Positions 25,110 to 33,826 of a stretch of DNA of 50,429 bases are shown here, one piece after another. The first letter of the stretch is position 1. Each line of letters starts with the position of its first letter. The translations under genes were made by a program, and so were the position numbers. Under the pieces are notes generated by a model. It had not been told where the DNA came from and made no database searches. It saw only the letters and a program-made list of their open reading frames with translations. This stretch comes from Companilactobacillus huachuanensis (GTDB taxonomy: Bacteria; Bacillota; Bacilli; Lactobacillales; Lactobacillaceae), in assembly GCF_005404815.1 (NCBI RefSeq), contig NZ_BJDF01000001.1, positions 1-50,429 of the forward strand, written 5' to 3'.

Positions 25110-25566
25110 ACTATATATTCATAATTTCCCGTTATTATATAACCATAGTCAAATAACAAAGGAACAAAGAGGTGACCGGATGAACAAACAATTCATTTCC
25201 AAATTGAATAACATGAATTAATTTAATCCCTTAAAATATTGAAATCCCTTATTAAAAAACTAAAAAATATATCTCCCCCCTAATAGATATATATAAAAGA
25301 ATTTATTTGAAAGAAGTGACCCTATGAAATTGGAAACCCCCGTAAGAAATTATTTTCTTAGATAACACTCACTTTACACATGAATAGAAATAAACCCCTA
25401 TATAAATAATCTATTTTTAAATGTTTAACCCCCTTATAAACACATAAATGAAACTTTCATATCTCCCCCCTATAGATATAAAGTTAATTTCCTAAAAACA
25501 GTTCGATATTTATTCCCCGTAAATATCCTAAAAATAAAAATCTACTTTAATTAGTAGATTTTTTTG
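25110..25566 (+). ncRNA. C-rich small RNA locus B (internally duplicated)
   Basis: The shared upstream box (CCCGTTATTATATAACCATAGTC, ~25128-25150, then AGAGGTGA) is followed by two blocks of C-rich hairpins. The first is ATATATCT/AGATATAT with loop CCCCCCTAAT (25267-25292). The second is AACTTT-C-ATATCT/AGATAT-AAAGTT with loop CCCCCCTAT (25452-25485), then ATATTTA/TAAATAT with loop TTCCCCG (25506-25526). An unstructured AACCCCCGTAAG lies at ~25335. The terminator AAAAATCTAC/GTAGATTTTT ends at ~25566. A 13-codon frame (MNKQFISKLNNMN) follows the SD-like AGAGGTGA at 25181 but is not conserved in loci A and C. Confidence 0.65.
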
Positions 25567-25573
25567 TTGTTTT

Positions 25574-25891
25574 CTAAAGGTTGAAGGTTTAGTTAATTAT
25601 GCCGTTTCCAGAGCTGAAAGTATTCATATGCTGCGCGGTACGATCCGAGCCAAAAGGCGGTCTCGAATCTCGGTTGAAGCCTCGCAAAACCCGCGAGTCT
25701 TCAACGCGCCCGGTGGTGTAATTGCTGAAGCAATTACACCACATTCGCTGCAAATGAATACTTTCAGCTCTTCCAACTAGTTTTTTAATAATAAGAATGT
25801 CCAATTGTAATCTTTTTGCTATTTAAATAAATTGAATTTATGACTGTAACAACAATAGCTATATCACTTTTTCACCTTTCAACATTCAGTT
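25574..25891 (+). repeat. Cloverleaf repeat copy 6 with both terminal repeats
   Basis: The most complete long form, ~318 bp. Left terminal repeat CTAAAGGTTGAAGGTTTAG; cloverleaf core (25601-25778) with stem GAGCTGAAAGTATTCA/TGAATACTTTCAGCTC; hairpin 2 CTCGC/GCGAG; hairpin 3 GTGGTGT-AATTGC/GCAAT-TACACCAC. Then an AT-rich tail (TATTTAAATAAATTGAATTT) and the right terminal repeat CACCTTTCAACATTCAGTT. No coding potential; it looks like a MITE. Confidence 0.88.
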
Positions 25892-25993
25892 AATAATTGA
25901 TTAACTGGTATCGACCCATAATGATACATATGTTAAGTGAAGTGAAAATTGTAATATTTATTATATATGAGATTTTAAATAATAAGATAGCCA

Positions 25994-26155
25994 AAGGTTT
26001 AGAGGAAGAAAGCCCGCAGTGAAAGTGCTGTTATGGCTTTAGCCATTACAGCACAGGACGTATTTTGAGACGAGGTTTTCGGCTCAAAATCGAGGGTCGA
26101 GACCGCACCCCAGGCTCGAGCCGGTCCCACAGCAGGCTTTCTTCCTCTAAACCTT
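25994..26155 (-). repeat. Cloverleaf repeat copy 7 (variant closing stem)
   Basis: Minus-strand copy. A perfect 21-bp closing stem (25994-26014 with 26135-26155, AAGGTTTAGAGGAAGAAAGC and partner) differs from all other copies. The core is GGCTCGAG...CTCGACCC; hairpin 3 is GTGCTGT-AATGGC/GCCAT-AACAGCAC. It sits between the long repeat copy 6 and sRNA locus C. Confidence 0.9.
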
Positions 26156-26224
26156 CGGCGGCAGTGAACACAACAGATAACAATTTTTCTTCACATTTAA
26201 TTAGTAATTCTTTCGAAGTTTCCA

Positions 26225-26470
26225 AACGATTACTTCATATTTTCCCGTTATTATATAAGCATAGTCAAGAAACGAAGAGGTAACTCGGAAGGCTATAAAA
26301 GCACCATTTTAAATCGATAATAAAAATTTAAAAGATAAAACAGATTTTTTCAAATATATCTCCTTCCCCCCTGATATATAAAAGAATTTTAAATGAATAA
26401 AAAAGGAAGAATAGCTTATGAAAGAGACAAATACAAAAAGAGCTGGCCGCAAGGCTAGCTCTTTTCTTAT
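26225..26470 (+). ncRNA. C-rich small RNA locus C
   Basis: The same upstream box as locus B (TTTCCCGTTATTATATAAGC-ATAGTC, then GAAGAGGTAA) precedes a hairpin ATATATC/GATATAT with loop TCCTTCCCCCCT (26354-26379). It ends at a terminator (AAGAGCTGGCC/GGCTAGCTCTT) that also serves the convergent opp operon. There is no open frame after the SD-like GAAGAGGT. Shorter than A and B, with one C-rich hairpin. Confidence 0.6.
26436..26468. terminator. Bidirectional terminator between sRNA C and opp
   Basis: AAAAGAGCTGGCC and GGCTAGCTCTTTT pair around CGCAA, with T-tracts on both strands. Confidence 0.8.
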
Positions 26471-26553
26471 GTAAAATAATATTTATTTGGTATTGGATTT
26501 GGATTTGTCAGACGTAATAGAATCAGGCAATGTCTGCACGCATCACCAGGGTT

Positions 26554-27480
26554 CTATTTTTTATATGTAGCCGCTTCTTCATTGCTGCAATAAAGGAAGT
26601 GGCCAGGTAGTACTTCTTGTAGTCGTTGATCATCTTTGAAGGGACTCTTGTGATCAAAATCAATTCTGGTACGTCTCTTTTCAATCTCTGGATCAGGGAC
26701 CGGAATAGCTGATAAGAGACTTTGAGTATAGGCGTGCAAGGGATTATTGTAAATCTCATTGGAATCTGCCAACTCAACAATTTTTCCACGATACATAACA
26801 GCGATACGATCACTGATGTATTTAACCATGGAAAGGTCATGGGCGATGAATAAGTAAGTCAAACCTTGTTTCTTTTGGATATCTTGCATCAAGTTAACAA
26901 CTTGAGCCTGAATAGAAACATCAAGGGCTGAGATAGGTTCATCGGCGATAATAAATTGGGGATCAACTGCCAAAGCACGGGCAATTCCGATACGTTGACG
27001 TTGGCCACCAGAGAATTCATAAGGGTAACGTGTCATATGTTCAGGATTCAAGTTAACCATGTCGAGCAATTCGCGGACTCTAGCATCACGCTCTTGGTCG
27101 TTCTTAACTAAACCATGAACATCAAGGCCTTCAGCAATAATATCCTTAACTTTCATTCTAGGGTTCAATGAGGCATAAGGATCTTGGAAAATCATCTGCA
27201 TTTCACGACGGAATTCCTTCATTTTAGGCCCATGAGCTTTAATTTTACTAATATCTTGGCCATTGAAGAAGATATGACCATCAGTTGGATTATAAAGTCT
27301 GATAATACTACGTCCAGTAGTACTCTTACCAGAACCAGATTCACCAACTAGTCCAAAAGTTTCGCCTTTATAAATATCAAAGGAAACATCATCGACAGCT
27401 TTGACTTCGTTAGGTTTACCAATGTTGAAATATTGTTTGAGATTTTTTACGGATACGATTACTTCTCTTTCATCTGCCAT
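26554..27480 (-). CDS. oppF: Oligopeptide ABC transporter, ATPase OppF
   Basis: 308 residues. ATP-hydrolysing subunit of the peptide importer. Walker A GESGSGKST, signature SGGQRQR, Walker B FIIADEPISALD, and a C-terminal oligopeptide-transporter extension with a Cys (FLYCSNEE). Its start overlaps the oppD stop by one base. Last gene of oppABCDF. Confidence 0.95.
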   Translation of the reverse strand: MADEREVIVSVKNLKQYFNIGKPNEVKAVDDVSFDIYKGETFGLVGESGSGKSTTGRSIIRLYNPTDGHIFFNGQDISKIKAHGPKMKEFRREMQMIFQDPYASLNPRMKVKDIIAEGLDVHGLVKNDQERDARVRELLDMVNLNPEHMTRYPYEFSGGQRQRIGIARALAVDPQFIIADEPISALDVSIQAQVVNLMQDIQKKQGLTYLFIAHDLSMVKYISDRIAVMYRGKIVELADSNEIYNNPLHAYTQSLLSAIPVPDPEIEKRRTRIDFDHKSPFKDDQRLQEVLPGHFLYCSNEEAATYKK

Positions 27481-28526
27481 TATTTAGCATTGCCTCCTAA
27501 CTGTTCAAATTTTTTGAAACGATTGAGAATCGCTGCGGGTGGTGTAACTTTTGGTGCATCTGGATGAAGCAACCAAGTGGCTGCAAAGTGGTTCTTTGAG
27601 ACCTTAAAGAAAGGAGGCTGTTGTTCTTCATCAATTTGCATAGCGTAAGCGTTACGTGGTGCAAAGGCATCACCCTTTGGTGGATCCAATAGGTTTGGTG
27701 GTGTACCAGGAATTGAATTCAAACGCGCATCTTCATTAGTGTCAAGAGTAGGCATTGAATCCAAAAGTCCCCAAGTGTATGGATGTTGAGGATTATAGAA
27801 GATATCTTCAACTGAACCATATTCAACGAAACGACCAGCATACATTACAGCTACACGGTCAGCGATACCAGCAACAACACCCAAATCATGGGTGATAAAG
27901 ATAATGGCAGTACCGATTTTTTGTTGTAATTCTCTTAAAAGATCAATGATTTCTGCTTGAACTGTAACATCCAAGGCAGTTGTAGGTTCATCGGCGATAA
28001 GAATTTCAGGGTAATCAACAATAGCAATTGCAATAACGATACGTTGACGTTGACCACCAGAAAATTGGTGGGGGTAGTCCTTCATTCTGGCAGCTGGATT
28101 AGGAATACCAACTAAGCGAAGCACTTCCTCAGCACGTTTCATGGCATCTTTTTTGGAAACGTTGTTGTGAATCAAGAGTGGTTCAGCAACTTGTTTTCCG
28201 ATTGTCATTGTAGGGTCAAGCGAAGTCATGGGATCTTGGAAAATCATGGAAATTTTGTTTCCACGAATATTATTCATTTCTTTTTCACTCTTTTGTAAAA
28301 GATCGTCCCCGTGATAGAGGATTTCACCTTTAGAAATAGTGGCATTTGAAGCTAATAATTGTAAGATTGAACGAACTGTGATGGACTTACCAGAACCAGA
28401 TTCACCGACAATAGCTAAGGTTTCACCGGCATTTAAATGGAAGCTAACACCACGAATTGCATGGACGGTACCATTATAGGTATCAAAGTCGACATGTAAA
28501 TCTTTTACTTCTAGAATTTTATCCAT
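27480..28526 (-). CDS. oppD: Oligopeptide ABC transporter, ATPase OppD
   Basis: 348 residues. Partner ATPase of OppF. Walker A GESGSGKSIT, signature FSGGQRQRI, Walker B ILIADEPTTALD, H-loop ITHDLGVV, and the C-terminal oligo_HPY-type domain (YNPQHPYTWGLL...SIPGTPPNL). The usual OppD Cys cluster is not evident. 17 bases after oppC. Confidence 0.95.
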   Translation of the reverse strand: MDKILEVKDLHVDFDTYNGTVHAIRGVSFHLNAGETLAIVGESGSGKSITVRSILQLLASNATISKGEILYHGDDLLQKSEKEMNNIRGNKISMIFQDPMTSLDPTMTIGKQVAEPLLIHNNVSKKDAMKRAEEVLRLVGIPNPAARMKDYPHQFSGGQRQRIVIAIAIVDYPEILIADEPTTALDVTVQAEIIDLLRELQQKIGTAIIFITHDLGVVAGIADRVAVMYAGRFVEYGSVEDIFYNPQHPYTWGLLDSMPTLDTNEDARLNSIPGTPPNLLDPPKGDAFAPRNAYAMQIDEEQQPPFFKVSKNHFAATWLLHPDAPKVTPPAAILNRFKKFEQLGGNAK

Positions 28527-28542
28527 TTCGATTTCTCCTTAG

Positions 28543-29568
28543 TTAATGATCAGATGATTGTGGGTCAAAGGCATCACGTAGACCATCACCAAGTAAGTTA
28601 GTGGCAATCATGATAATACTCAAGATAATAGCTGGAGCCCACATCTGATATGGTAAGAATCTGAAGGCTTTTTGACCATCTGATAAAAGTGTACCTAATG
28701 ATGCATTTGGTGCAGGAATACCAATACCAATGAAACTTAAGAAAGCTTCGAAGAAAATGGCATTCGGAATTGTAAACATTGTTTGAATAATAATTGTTGA
28801 AGACAAGTTAGGAATCAAGTGTTTTGTAGCAATTTTCATTGAAGGTTCGCCCAAAGTTCTAGCAGCTAAAATATATTCTTGCTCTTTTAACTGGAAGGTT
28901 TGCGCTCTGACCAGCCGGGCCATTGTAACCCAACCAGTAATGGCAATCGCAATAACAATTGATGTCAAACCTGGTTTTAGAACGATCATCATTAAGATAA
29001 CCACGATCAAGTTAGGGATTGAAGAAACGATTTCAACGATACGTTGCATGAATGTATCAGTTTTGCCGCCTTTCCAACCAGAAACGATACCATAAGGTAC
29101 TCCAATTAGAAGGTCAACTAGAGTAGCAAGTACAGCAACGACTAGTGATAGACGAGTACCGTAGATAATTCTTGAAAGTAGATCACGTCCAAGGTAGTCA
29201 GTACCAAGAATGAATGATGTTCCTTTAGGGGCACCTGCTTGTTTGTAAGCATCAACCATCTTGCCACCCATATTTTGATAACCATTCATACCAGGGATAT
29301 TTAAGTTACCTAATTTAGGAGGTAGGTTAGACAATGTAACTTGTTGTGCGTTGGGATCGTGTGGTGCGATAACAGGGGCAAAGATTGAGATTAAAACAAT
29401 AATTGAAAGTAGGGTCAAACAAACGACCGCAACTTTATTTTTGAACAGACGACGACGAACATCTTGCATATATGTCAATGAAGGTGTACTGATCTTTTCT
29501 TGTTCAGCATTGTTTTCATCATGAACTAATTTAAATTTTTCCTTCGGAATTTGAGGGATTTGTTCCAT
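28543..29568 (-). CDS. oppC: Oligopeptide ABC transporter, permease OppC
   Basis: 341 residues. Membrane subunit with an N-terminal cytoplasmic extension, a first helix near 38-60 (VCLTLLSIIVLISIFAPVIAP), a large external loop ending in LGTDYLGRDLLSR, and five more helices. The EAA-type coupling loop (AARTLGEPSMKIATKHLIPN) contacts the ATPases. Shares one base with oppB (overlapping stop/start). Confidence 0.94.
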   Translation of the reverse strand: MEQIPQIPKEKFKLVHDENNAEQEKISTPSLTYMQDVRRRLFKNKVAVVCLTLLSIIVLISIFAPVIAPHDPNAQQVTLSNLPPKLGNLNIPGMNGYQNMGGKMVDAYKQAGAPKGTSFILGTDYLGRDLLSRIIYGTRLSLVVAVLATLVDLLIGVPYGIVSGWKGGKTDTFMQRIVEIVSSIPNLIVVILMMIVLKPGLTSIVIAIAITGWVTMARLVRAQTFQLKEQEYILAARTLGEPSMKIATKHLIPNLSSTIIIQTMFTIPNAIFFEAFLSFIGIGIPAPNASLGTLLSDGQKAFRFLPYQMWAPAIILSIIMIATNLLGDGLRDAFDPQSSDH

Positions 29569-30500
29569 TATTCTTTACCTCCGTTTCCTAGTCTAATTCT
29601 TGGATCGATTAGTCCGTAAAGGATATCGACAATCAAGTAAACTATGATTAATAAGAATGAATAGAAGATTGTAAGTCCCATGATAGTAGGGTAATCGTTA
29701 GTTGTAATCGACTTAACGAACTGTTCACCAATACCAGGAATCGAGAAAATATTTTCAACAACCATTGAACCAGTCATAACTGAAACAGCCATAGGACCGA
29801 TGATTGTAACAACTGGAATCAAAGAGTTACGTAGCGCATGTTTAGCAACGACTCTCCAACTTGAATTACCCTTTGATTTGGCTAATTCGATGTAATCACT
29901 ACTCATAACATCAACCATCTCGGTTCTCATAAACCGGGCGACAGTACCTAGAGGTAAAGCCGATAGAGCTAATGTTGGTAGGATACTTGATTGGAAGTTG
30001 TCCCAAAGAGCAACTGGGTAAATCTTCCATTTATAAGCTAGGTAGAACTGTAATAGAACAGCTAGAACGAAAGATGGAATTGATAAACCGAGAATAGAGA
30101 TGAATGTTGCAAGAGTATCAACCCATGTGTTTTTACGAATAGCGGCAACGGCACCAAGTAAGATACCAAAGACCGTACCAACAATCATTGCTTGAGCACC
30201 AATTTGCATTGATGGAGCAAGTCTTTGACCGATTAAAGCTGTAACAGGTTCATTGTTGAATTGGAAGGATGTACCTAAGTTACCATGTAACAAACCGACC
30301 ATATAACGAACATATTGAACACCTACTGATTGATCCAATCCATACTGTGCTTTAACAATCTTCAATTGATCTGCCGACATACGGTTCTGGTTAGAGAACG
30401 GTGTACCAGGAAGCATTTTCATTAAGAAGAATGTTAAGGAAGCGATGATGAACAGGGTCAAGAATAAATAAAGTATTCTTTTGAGAATATATTTAGTCAT
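29568..30500 (-). CDS. oppB: Oligopeptide ABC transporter, permease OppB
   Basis: 310 residues. Second permease: N-terminal KYILKRILYLFLTLFIIASLTFFLMKMLPGTPF is classic for OppB/DppB, with ~6 helices and the EAA loop (LAKSKGNSSWRVVAKHALRN). SD GGGAG. 23 bases after oppA. Confidence 0.94.
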   Translation of the reverse strand: MTKYILKRILYLFLTLFIIASLTFFLMKMLPGTPFSNQNRMSADQLKIVKAQYGLDQSVGVQYVRYMVGLLHGNLGTSFQFNNEPVTALIGQRLAPSMQIGAQAMIVGTVFGILLGAVAAIRKNTWVDTLATFISILGLSIPSFVLAVLLQFYLAYKWKIYPVALWDNFQSSILPTLALSALPLGTVARFMRTEMVDVMSSDYIELAKSKGNSSWRVVAKHALRNSLIPVVTIIGPMAVSVMTGSMVVENIFSIPGIGEQFVKSITTNDYPTIMGLTIFYSFLLIIVYLIVDILYGLIDPRIRLGNGGKE

Positions 30501-30523
30501 TATTTAATCTCCCTCACCTATGA

Positions 30524-32161
30524 TTATTTTTTATAAACAGTAACTAAGTTGTAACTACCGTTTGGAGTCATTTGATAATTCTTGATGTTAGATCTAGTTA
30601 AGTTAGCTTGATATGACTGATACAAAGGAATAGCTCCTTGATCGTCAGTTAAAATCTTAGTTGCTTGCAAGAGATCTTGCCATCTGGCGTCTTCATCAGT
30701 CGCATCAGTAGTTTTAGATTTCTCAATTAAAGCATCGTAAGCAGGATTTGAGTACTTACCATTATTTTGTGAATTACCAGTTGTAAAGATATCCAAGAAT
30801 GTAACAGGATCTGGATAATCGGCGTTCCAACCAGTAACAACGATATCGAATTGACCTGATGTTGATTTGTCTAGACGTGATTTAAATGGCACGTTTGATA
30901 AAGTAATCTTCAAACCAGGTAAATTCTTTTCGAGTTGACCTTGAATGTATTCGTTTTGCTTCTTAGCATTGTCTGTATCATCACCTAGAAGTGTGAAACT
31001 CAAGTTCTTTTGACCGGTTTCTTTAATACCTTCGGCCCAAAGCTTTTTAGCTTCAGTTGGATTGTATTCAGTGTACTTGTTAGAAGCTTGGAGAACTTTT
31101 TCTTTAGTGAAATCAGTTTTCGTTGTTGGATTATATGACATACCAACTGGGACAAGTGTGTGTTCAATACCACCAGTTTTACCAAGGACGTTATTTGTTA
31201 ATTGATTACGATTGATAGCCATTGAAATAGCTTGTCTGATTTTTTCATTTTGGAAGAATTTATATTTCTTTTGGTTAAGTTCAAGATAGAAATTAGCTGT
31301 TTGCTTATCAAGTGAGAAAGTCTTGTAGTTGGATACTTGACGAGCTGTGTCACCACCGAGTTTTTCAAGACGGTTGATTCGGTTAGTGTCGTAAAGGTTA
31401 AGACCAGTATTGGCATCCTTAACAACGTAATATTTGACTGTCTGTAATTTAACAGCTTTGGCATTCCAGTAAGACTTGTTCTTAACTTCAGTCCAGCTGT
31501 TGTTTGAAACATTCCAGTTAACCAGTTTGAAAGGTCCGTTAAAGACCATGCCGGCACTCTTTAATCCGTATTGTTTACCTGCAGCTTCAACTGAAGGTTT
31601 GTATTGAGGGAAGAAGGTTGAACTGGCCATCAATGTATTGAAGTAAGGAATAGCATCCTCCAAAGTAACTTGGAGAGTGTATTTGTCCAAAGCTTTAATA
31701 CCTAAAGTATTAACTGGCTTCTTACCGGCGTTGATCTTGTCAGCATTTTTGATACCAGTATAGATATAGGCATATTGTGAGGCTGTCTTAGGATCAACGG
31801 TTCTGCGCCATGCATAAACGAAATCATTAGCTGTAACAGGCTTGCCATTAGACCACTTAGTTTTTCTTAAATGGAATGTATAAGTTTTACCATTATTAGT
31901 TGGCTTAACAATTTCTTTGGCAATGGCAGGCTTTAATTCTTTACCATCGTAACGGTAGAGACCTTCCATTGTGTTGGTAATATTTTGAGCACCGATAACA
32001 TCAGTGTTCATTGATGAATCCATTGTGGCGATAACATCACTAGAACTAATAGAAATAGTATCATTACTATCTTTTTCTGTTGATGAACCACAACCACTCA
32101 GAACTAATGCAAATAGAAATATCGGTAACAATGCAAAGAAATACTTCTTCTTGAAATTCAT
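30524..32161 (-). CDS. oppA: Oligopeptide-binding lipoprotein OppA
   Basis: 545 residues. Extracellular solute-binding protein (SBP family 5) that captures peptides for OppBCDF. Lipoprotein signal peptide with lipobox LSGC (Cys24). Family landmarks: LHLRKTKWSNGKPVTANDFVYAWRR-like segment near 95-115, and GWNADYPDPVTFLDIFTTGN near 440. SD AGGGAGG. First gene of the operon with its own promoter. In lactobacilli such systems feed amino acids and import signalling peptides. Confidence 0.94.
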   Translation of the reverse strand: MNFKKKYFFALLPIFLFALVLSGCGSSTEKDSNDTISISSSDVIATMDSSMNTDVIGAQNITNTMEGLYRYDGKELKPAIAKEIVKPTNNGKTYTFHLRKTKWSNGKPVTANDFVYAWRRTVDPKTASQYAYIYTGIKNADKINAGKKPVNTLGIKALDKYTLQVTLEDAIPYFNTLMASSTFFPQYKPSVEAAGKQYGLKSAGMVFNGPFKLVNWNVSNNSWTEVKNKSYWNAKAVKLQTVKYYVVKDANTGLNLYDTNRINRLEKLGGDTARQVSNYKTFSLDKQTANFYLELNQKKYKFFQNEKIRQAISMAINRNQLTNNVLGKTGGIEHTLVPVGMSYNPTTKTDFTKEKVLQASNKYTEYNPTEAKKLWAEGIKETGQKNLSFTLLGDDTDNAKKQNEYIQGQLEKNLPGLKITLSNVPFKSRLDKSTSGQFDIVVTGWNADYPDPVTFLDIFTTGNSQNNGKYSNPAYDALIEKSKTTDATDEDARWQDLLQATKILTDDQGAIPLYQSYQANLTRSNIKNYQMTPNGSYNLVTVYKK

Positions 32162-32227
32162 TGTTCATCCTCCCTAAAATAATTATTCTTAGAATACACT
32201 AATGAATATTAAAAGTGAATACCCTTA

Positions 32228-32274
32228 ATTAGAAAAATTCTAATGTTTATAAAATGATAATACATTCTGTACAA
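32228..32274 (-). promoter_or_regulatory. oppA promoter with palindromic operator
   Basis: On the minus strand: -35 TTGTAC (32269-32274), 17-bp spacer, -10 TATAAA (32246-32251). Immediately downstream lies the perfect palindrome ATTAGAA-AAA-TTCTAAT (32228-32244), at about +1 to +18. That is a typical repressor position. CodY is one possible ligand since it commonly controls opp, but the sequence is not a close match to the CodY box. Confidence 0.5.
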
Positions 32275-32285
32275 AAATGCAAAGA

Positions 32286-32325
32286 AAAACAGAGATATCT
32301 GCTTAATCAGATACCTCTGTTTGGA
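32286..32325 (-). terminator. hflX terminator overlapping the 3' coding end
   Basis: AAACAGAGGTATCTG and CAGATATCTCTGTTT pair, with TTTT following on the minus strand. The left arm lies inside the last codons of hflX, so the stop codon is in the loop. Confidence 0.8.
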
Positions 32326-33595
32326 TGTATTTATTAAATCTTTCTAATTCTTCAGGGCTTAGATTAGCGCTGATCAAGGAACCGTCATTGGTAAACTCTT
32401 TTTTGATTACTTGAGAATTTTTCAATATTTCTTCAGCGACCTTCTGATCACTGTATGGAATCAATAGTTCGGCTTGTTTGTAATGATTGAAAACTTTTAT
32501 TTTAATTAGATCAACTAATTTTTCAATCGATTCCTTATCGATGGCTGAATAATAAATATTATCGCCTTCGATAACAGGGAATTGTTGGCCAGGTTTGAGG
32601 TCGGCTTTGTTGAAAGCGTAAATCATAGGTTTATCAACGACACCAACTTCCTTCAAAGTCTTCTCAGTAACTTCAATCATGTTTTGCCAATGTTCATCGG
32701 CAACGTCAATAACTTGAATCAACAAGTCGGCGTTTTGAGCTTCCTGCAAAGTAGTCTTAAATGATTCAACTAGGTTGTGGGGAAGTTTGCTAACAAAACC
32801 AACCGTATCAGTCAGTAAGAAACTTGAATTATCTTCCAAGTCAATTCGACGAACGCTGGTATCAAGTGTAGCAAAGAGCATATCCCTTTCAAAAACCTTG
32901 CGATCTTGTGAGTCGTCCTTGTTAAAATTCAAGATTCCATTCATGGTCGTTGATTTACCAGCATTGGTGTAGCCGACTAGTGAAACCAATGGAAGGGATG
33001 TGTTAGTACGACGTCTACTTTGGACATCAATTGTTTGATCGACCGTTTTGAGTTCGTTACGTAAAGCAGTGATACGTTTTCTGATCACACGTCTATCTAA
33101 TTCCAATTTAGATTCACCAGCACCACGGTTAGCTAAACCGCCTGATGATGATTGTTGATCCAGCGGATTACCAGATGGGTGAATTCTAGGTAGTTGATAT
33201 TGCATTTTGGCAATTTCAACTTGAAGTTTAGCTTGTTTAGTTTGAGCTCGGTTTGAGAAAACTTGGAGGATCAATTCTGTTCGATCCATAAAAATCAATT
33301 TTGTTTCTTTTTCCAAGTTTCTGATTTGTGAAGGTGTCAATTCATCATTTAAAACGATAATTTGCACATCGTCAGCGTTGGCAATCTCTTTGATTTCGGT
33401 GACTTTACCAGAACCGAAGTAGGTTTTGCCACTGACGCTGTTGACGTTTTGGATAATTGTATCAGCCACTTCCATGTTGTTAGCCTCTACTAAAGCGGCT
33501 AGTTCTTGCATCGTATATTCAAAGTCAGGCTGTAGGTGGCTAACTCCGGCAACGATAACGCGCGTTTTTTCATATGTTAATTTAGATTCTGTCAT
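32303..33595 (-). CDS. hflX: GTPase HflX
   Basis: 430 residues from the ATG at 33595 (SD GGAGAG); six more in-frame codons upstream overlap the SD. HflX is a ribosome-binding GTPase that splits stalled 70S ribosomes. N-terminal HflX domain (~1-190 with LSPSQIRNLEKET-like segment), Gly-rich SSSGGLANRGAGESKLE, G1 GYTNAGKST, G3 DTVGFVSKLPH, G4 NKAD. Downstream, in the opp direction, it has its own terminator. Confidence 0.93.
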   Translation of the reverse strand: MTESKLTYEKTRVIVAGVSHLQPDFEYTMQELAALVEANNMEVADTIIQNVNSVSGKTYFGSGKVTEIKEIANADDVQIIVLNDELTPSQIRNLEKETKLIFMDRTELILQVFSNRAQTKQAKLQVEIAKMQYQLPRIHPSGNPLDQQSSSGGLANRGAGESKLELDRRVIRKRITALRNELKTVDQTIDVQSRRRTNTSLPLVSLVGYTNAGKSTTMNGILNFNKDDSQDRKVFERDMLFATLDTSVRRIDLEDNSSFLLTDTVGFVSKLPHNLVESFKTTLQEAQNADLLIQVIDVADEHWQNMIEVTEKTLKEVGVVDKPMIYAFNKADLKPGQQFPVIEGDNIYYSAIDKESIEKLVDLIKIKVFNHYKQAELLIPYSDQKVAEEILKNSQVIKKEFTNDGSLISANLSPEELERFNKYIQTEVSD

Positions 33596-33826
33596 AAACT
33601 CTCCTGGTGGCACTAATTACCCCAGGGTAACAATGCCAATTTATTATTTATTGGTTGAAATGATATCAGTCTTTAAGCGCATGATTGCGAATACCATCCT
33701 TTCGATAAGCTGTATAAATAATACCATGGAAGAGCTTTTTGCGCTATATAATAGGTAGAAAACGATTTCTTGAGCTTGGGGATTGGAAATATGCCACCAT
33801 CAGTCGGAGGCTAGTTTGTCTTTTTA

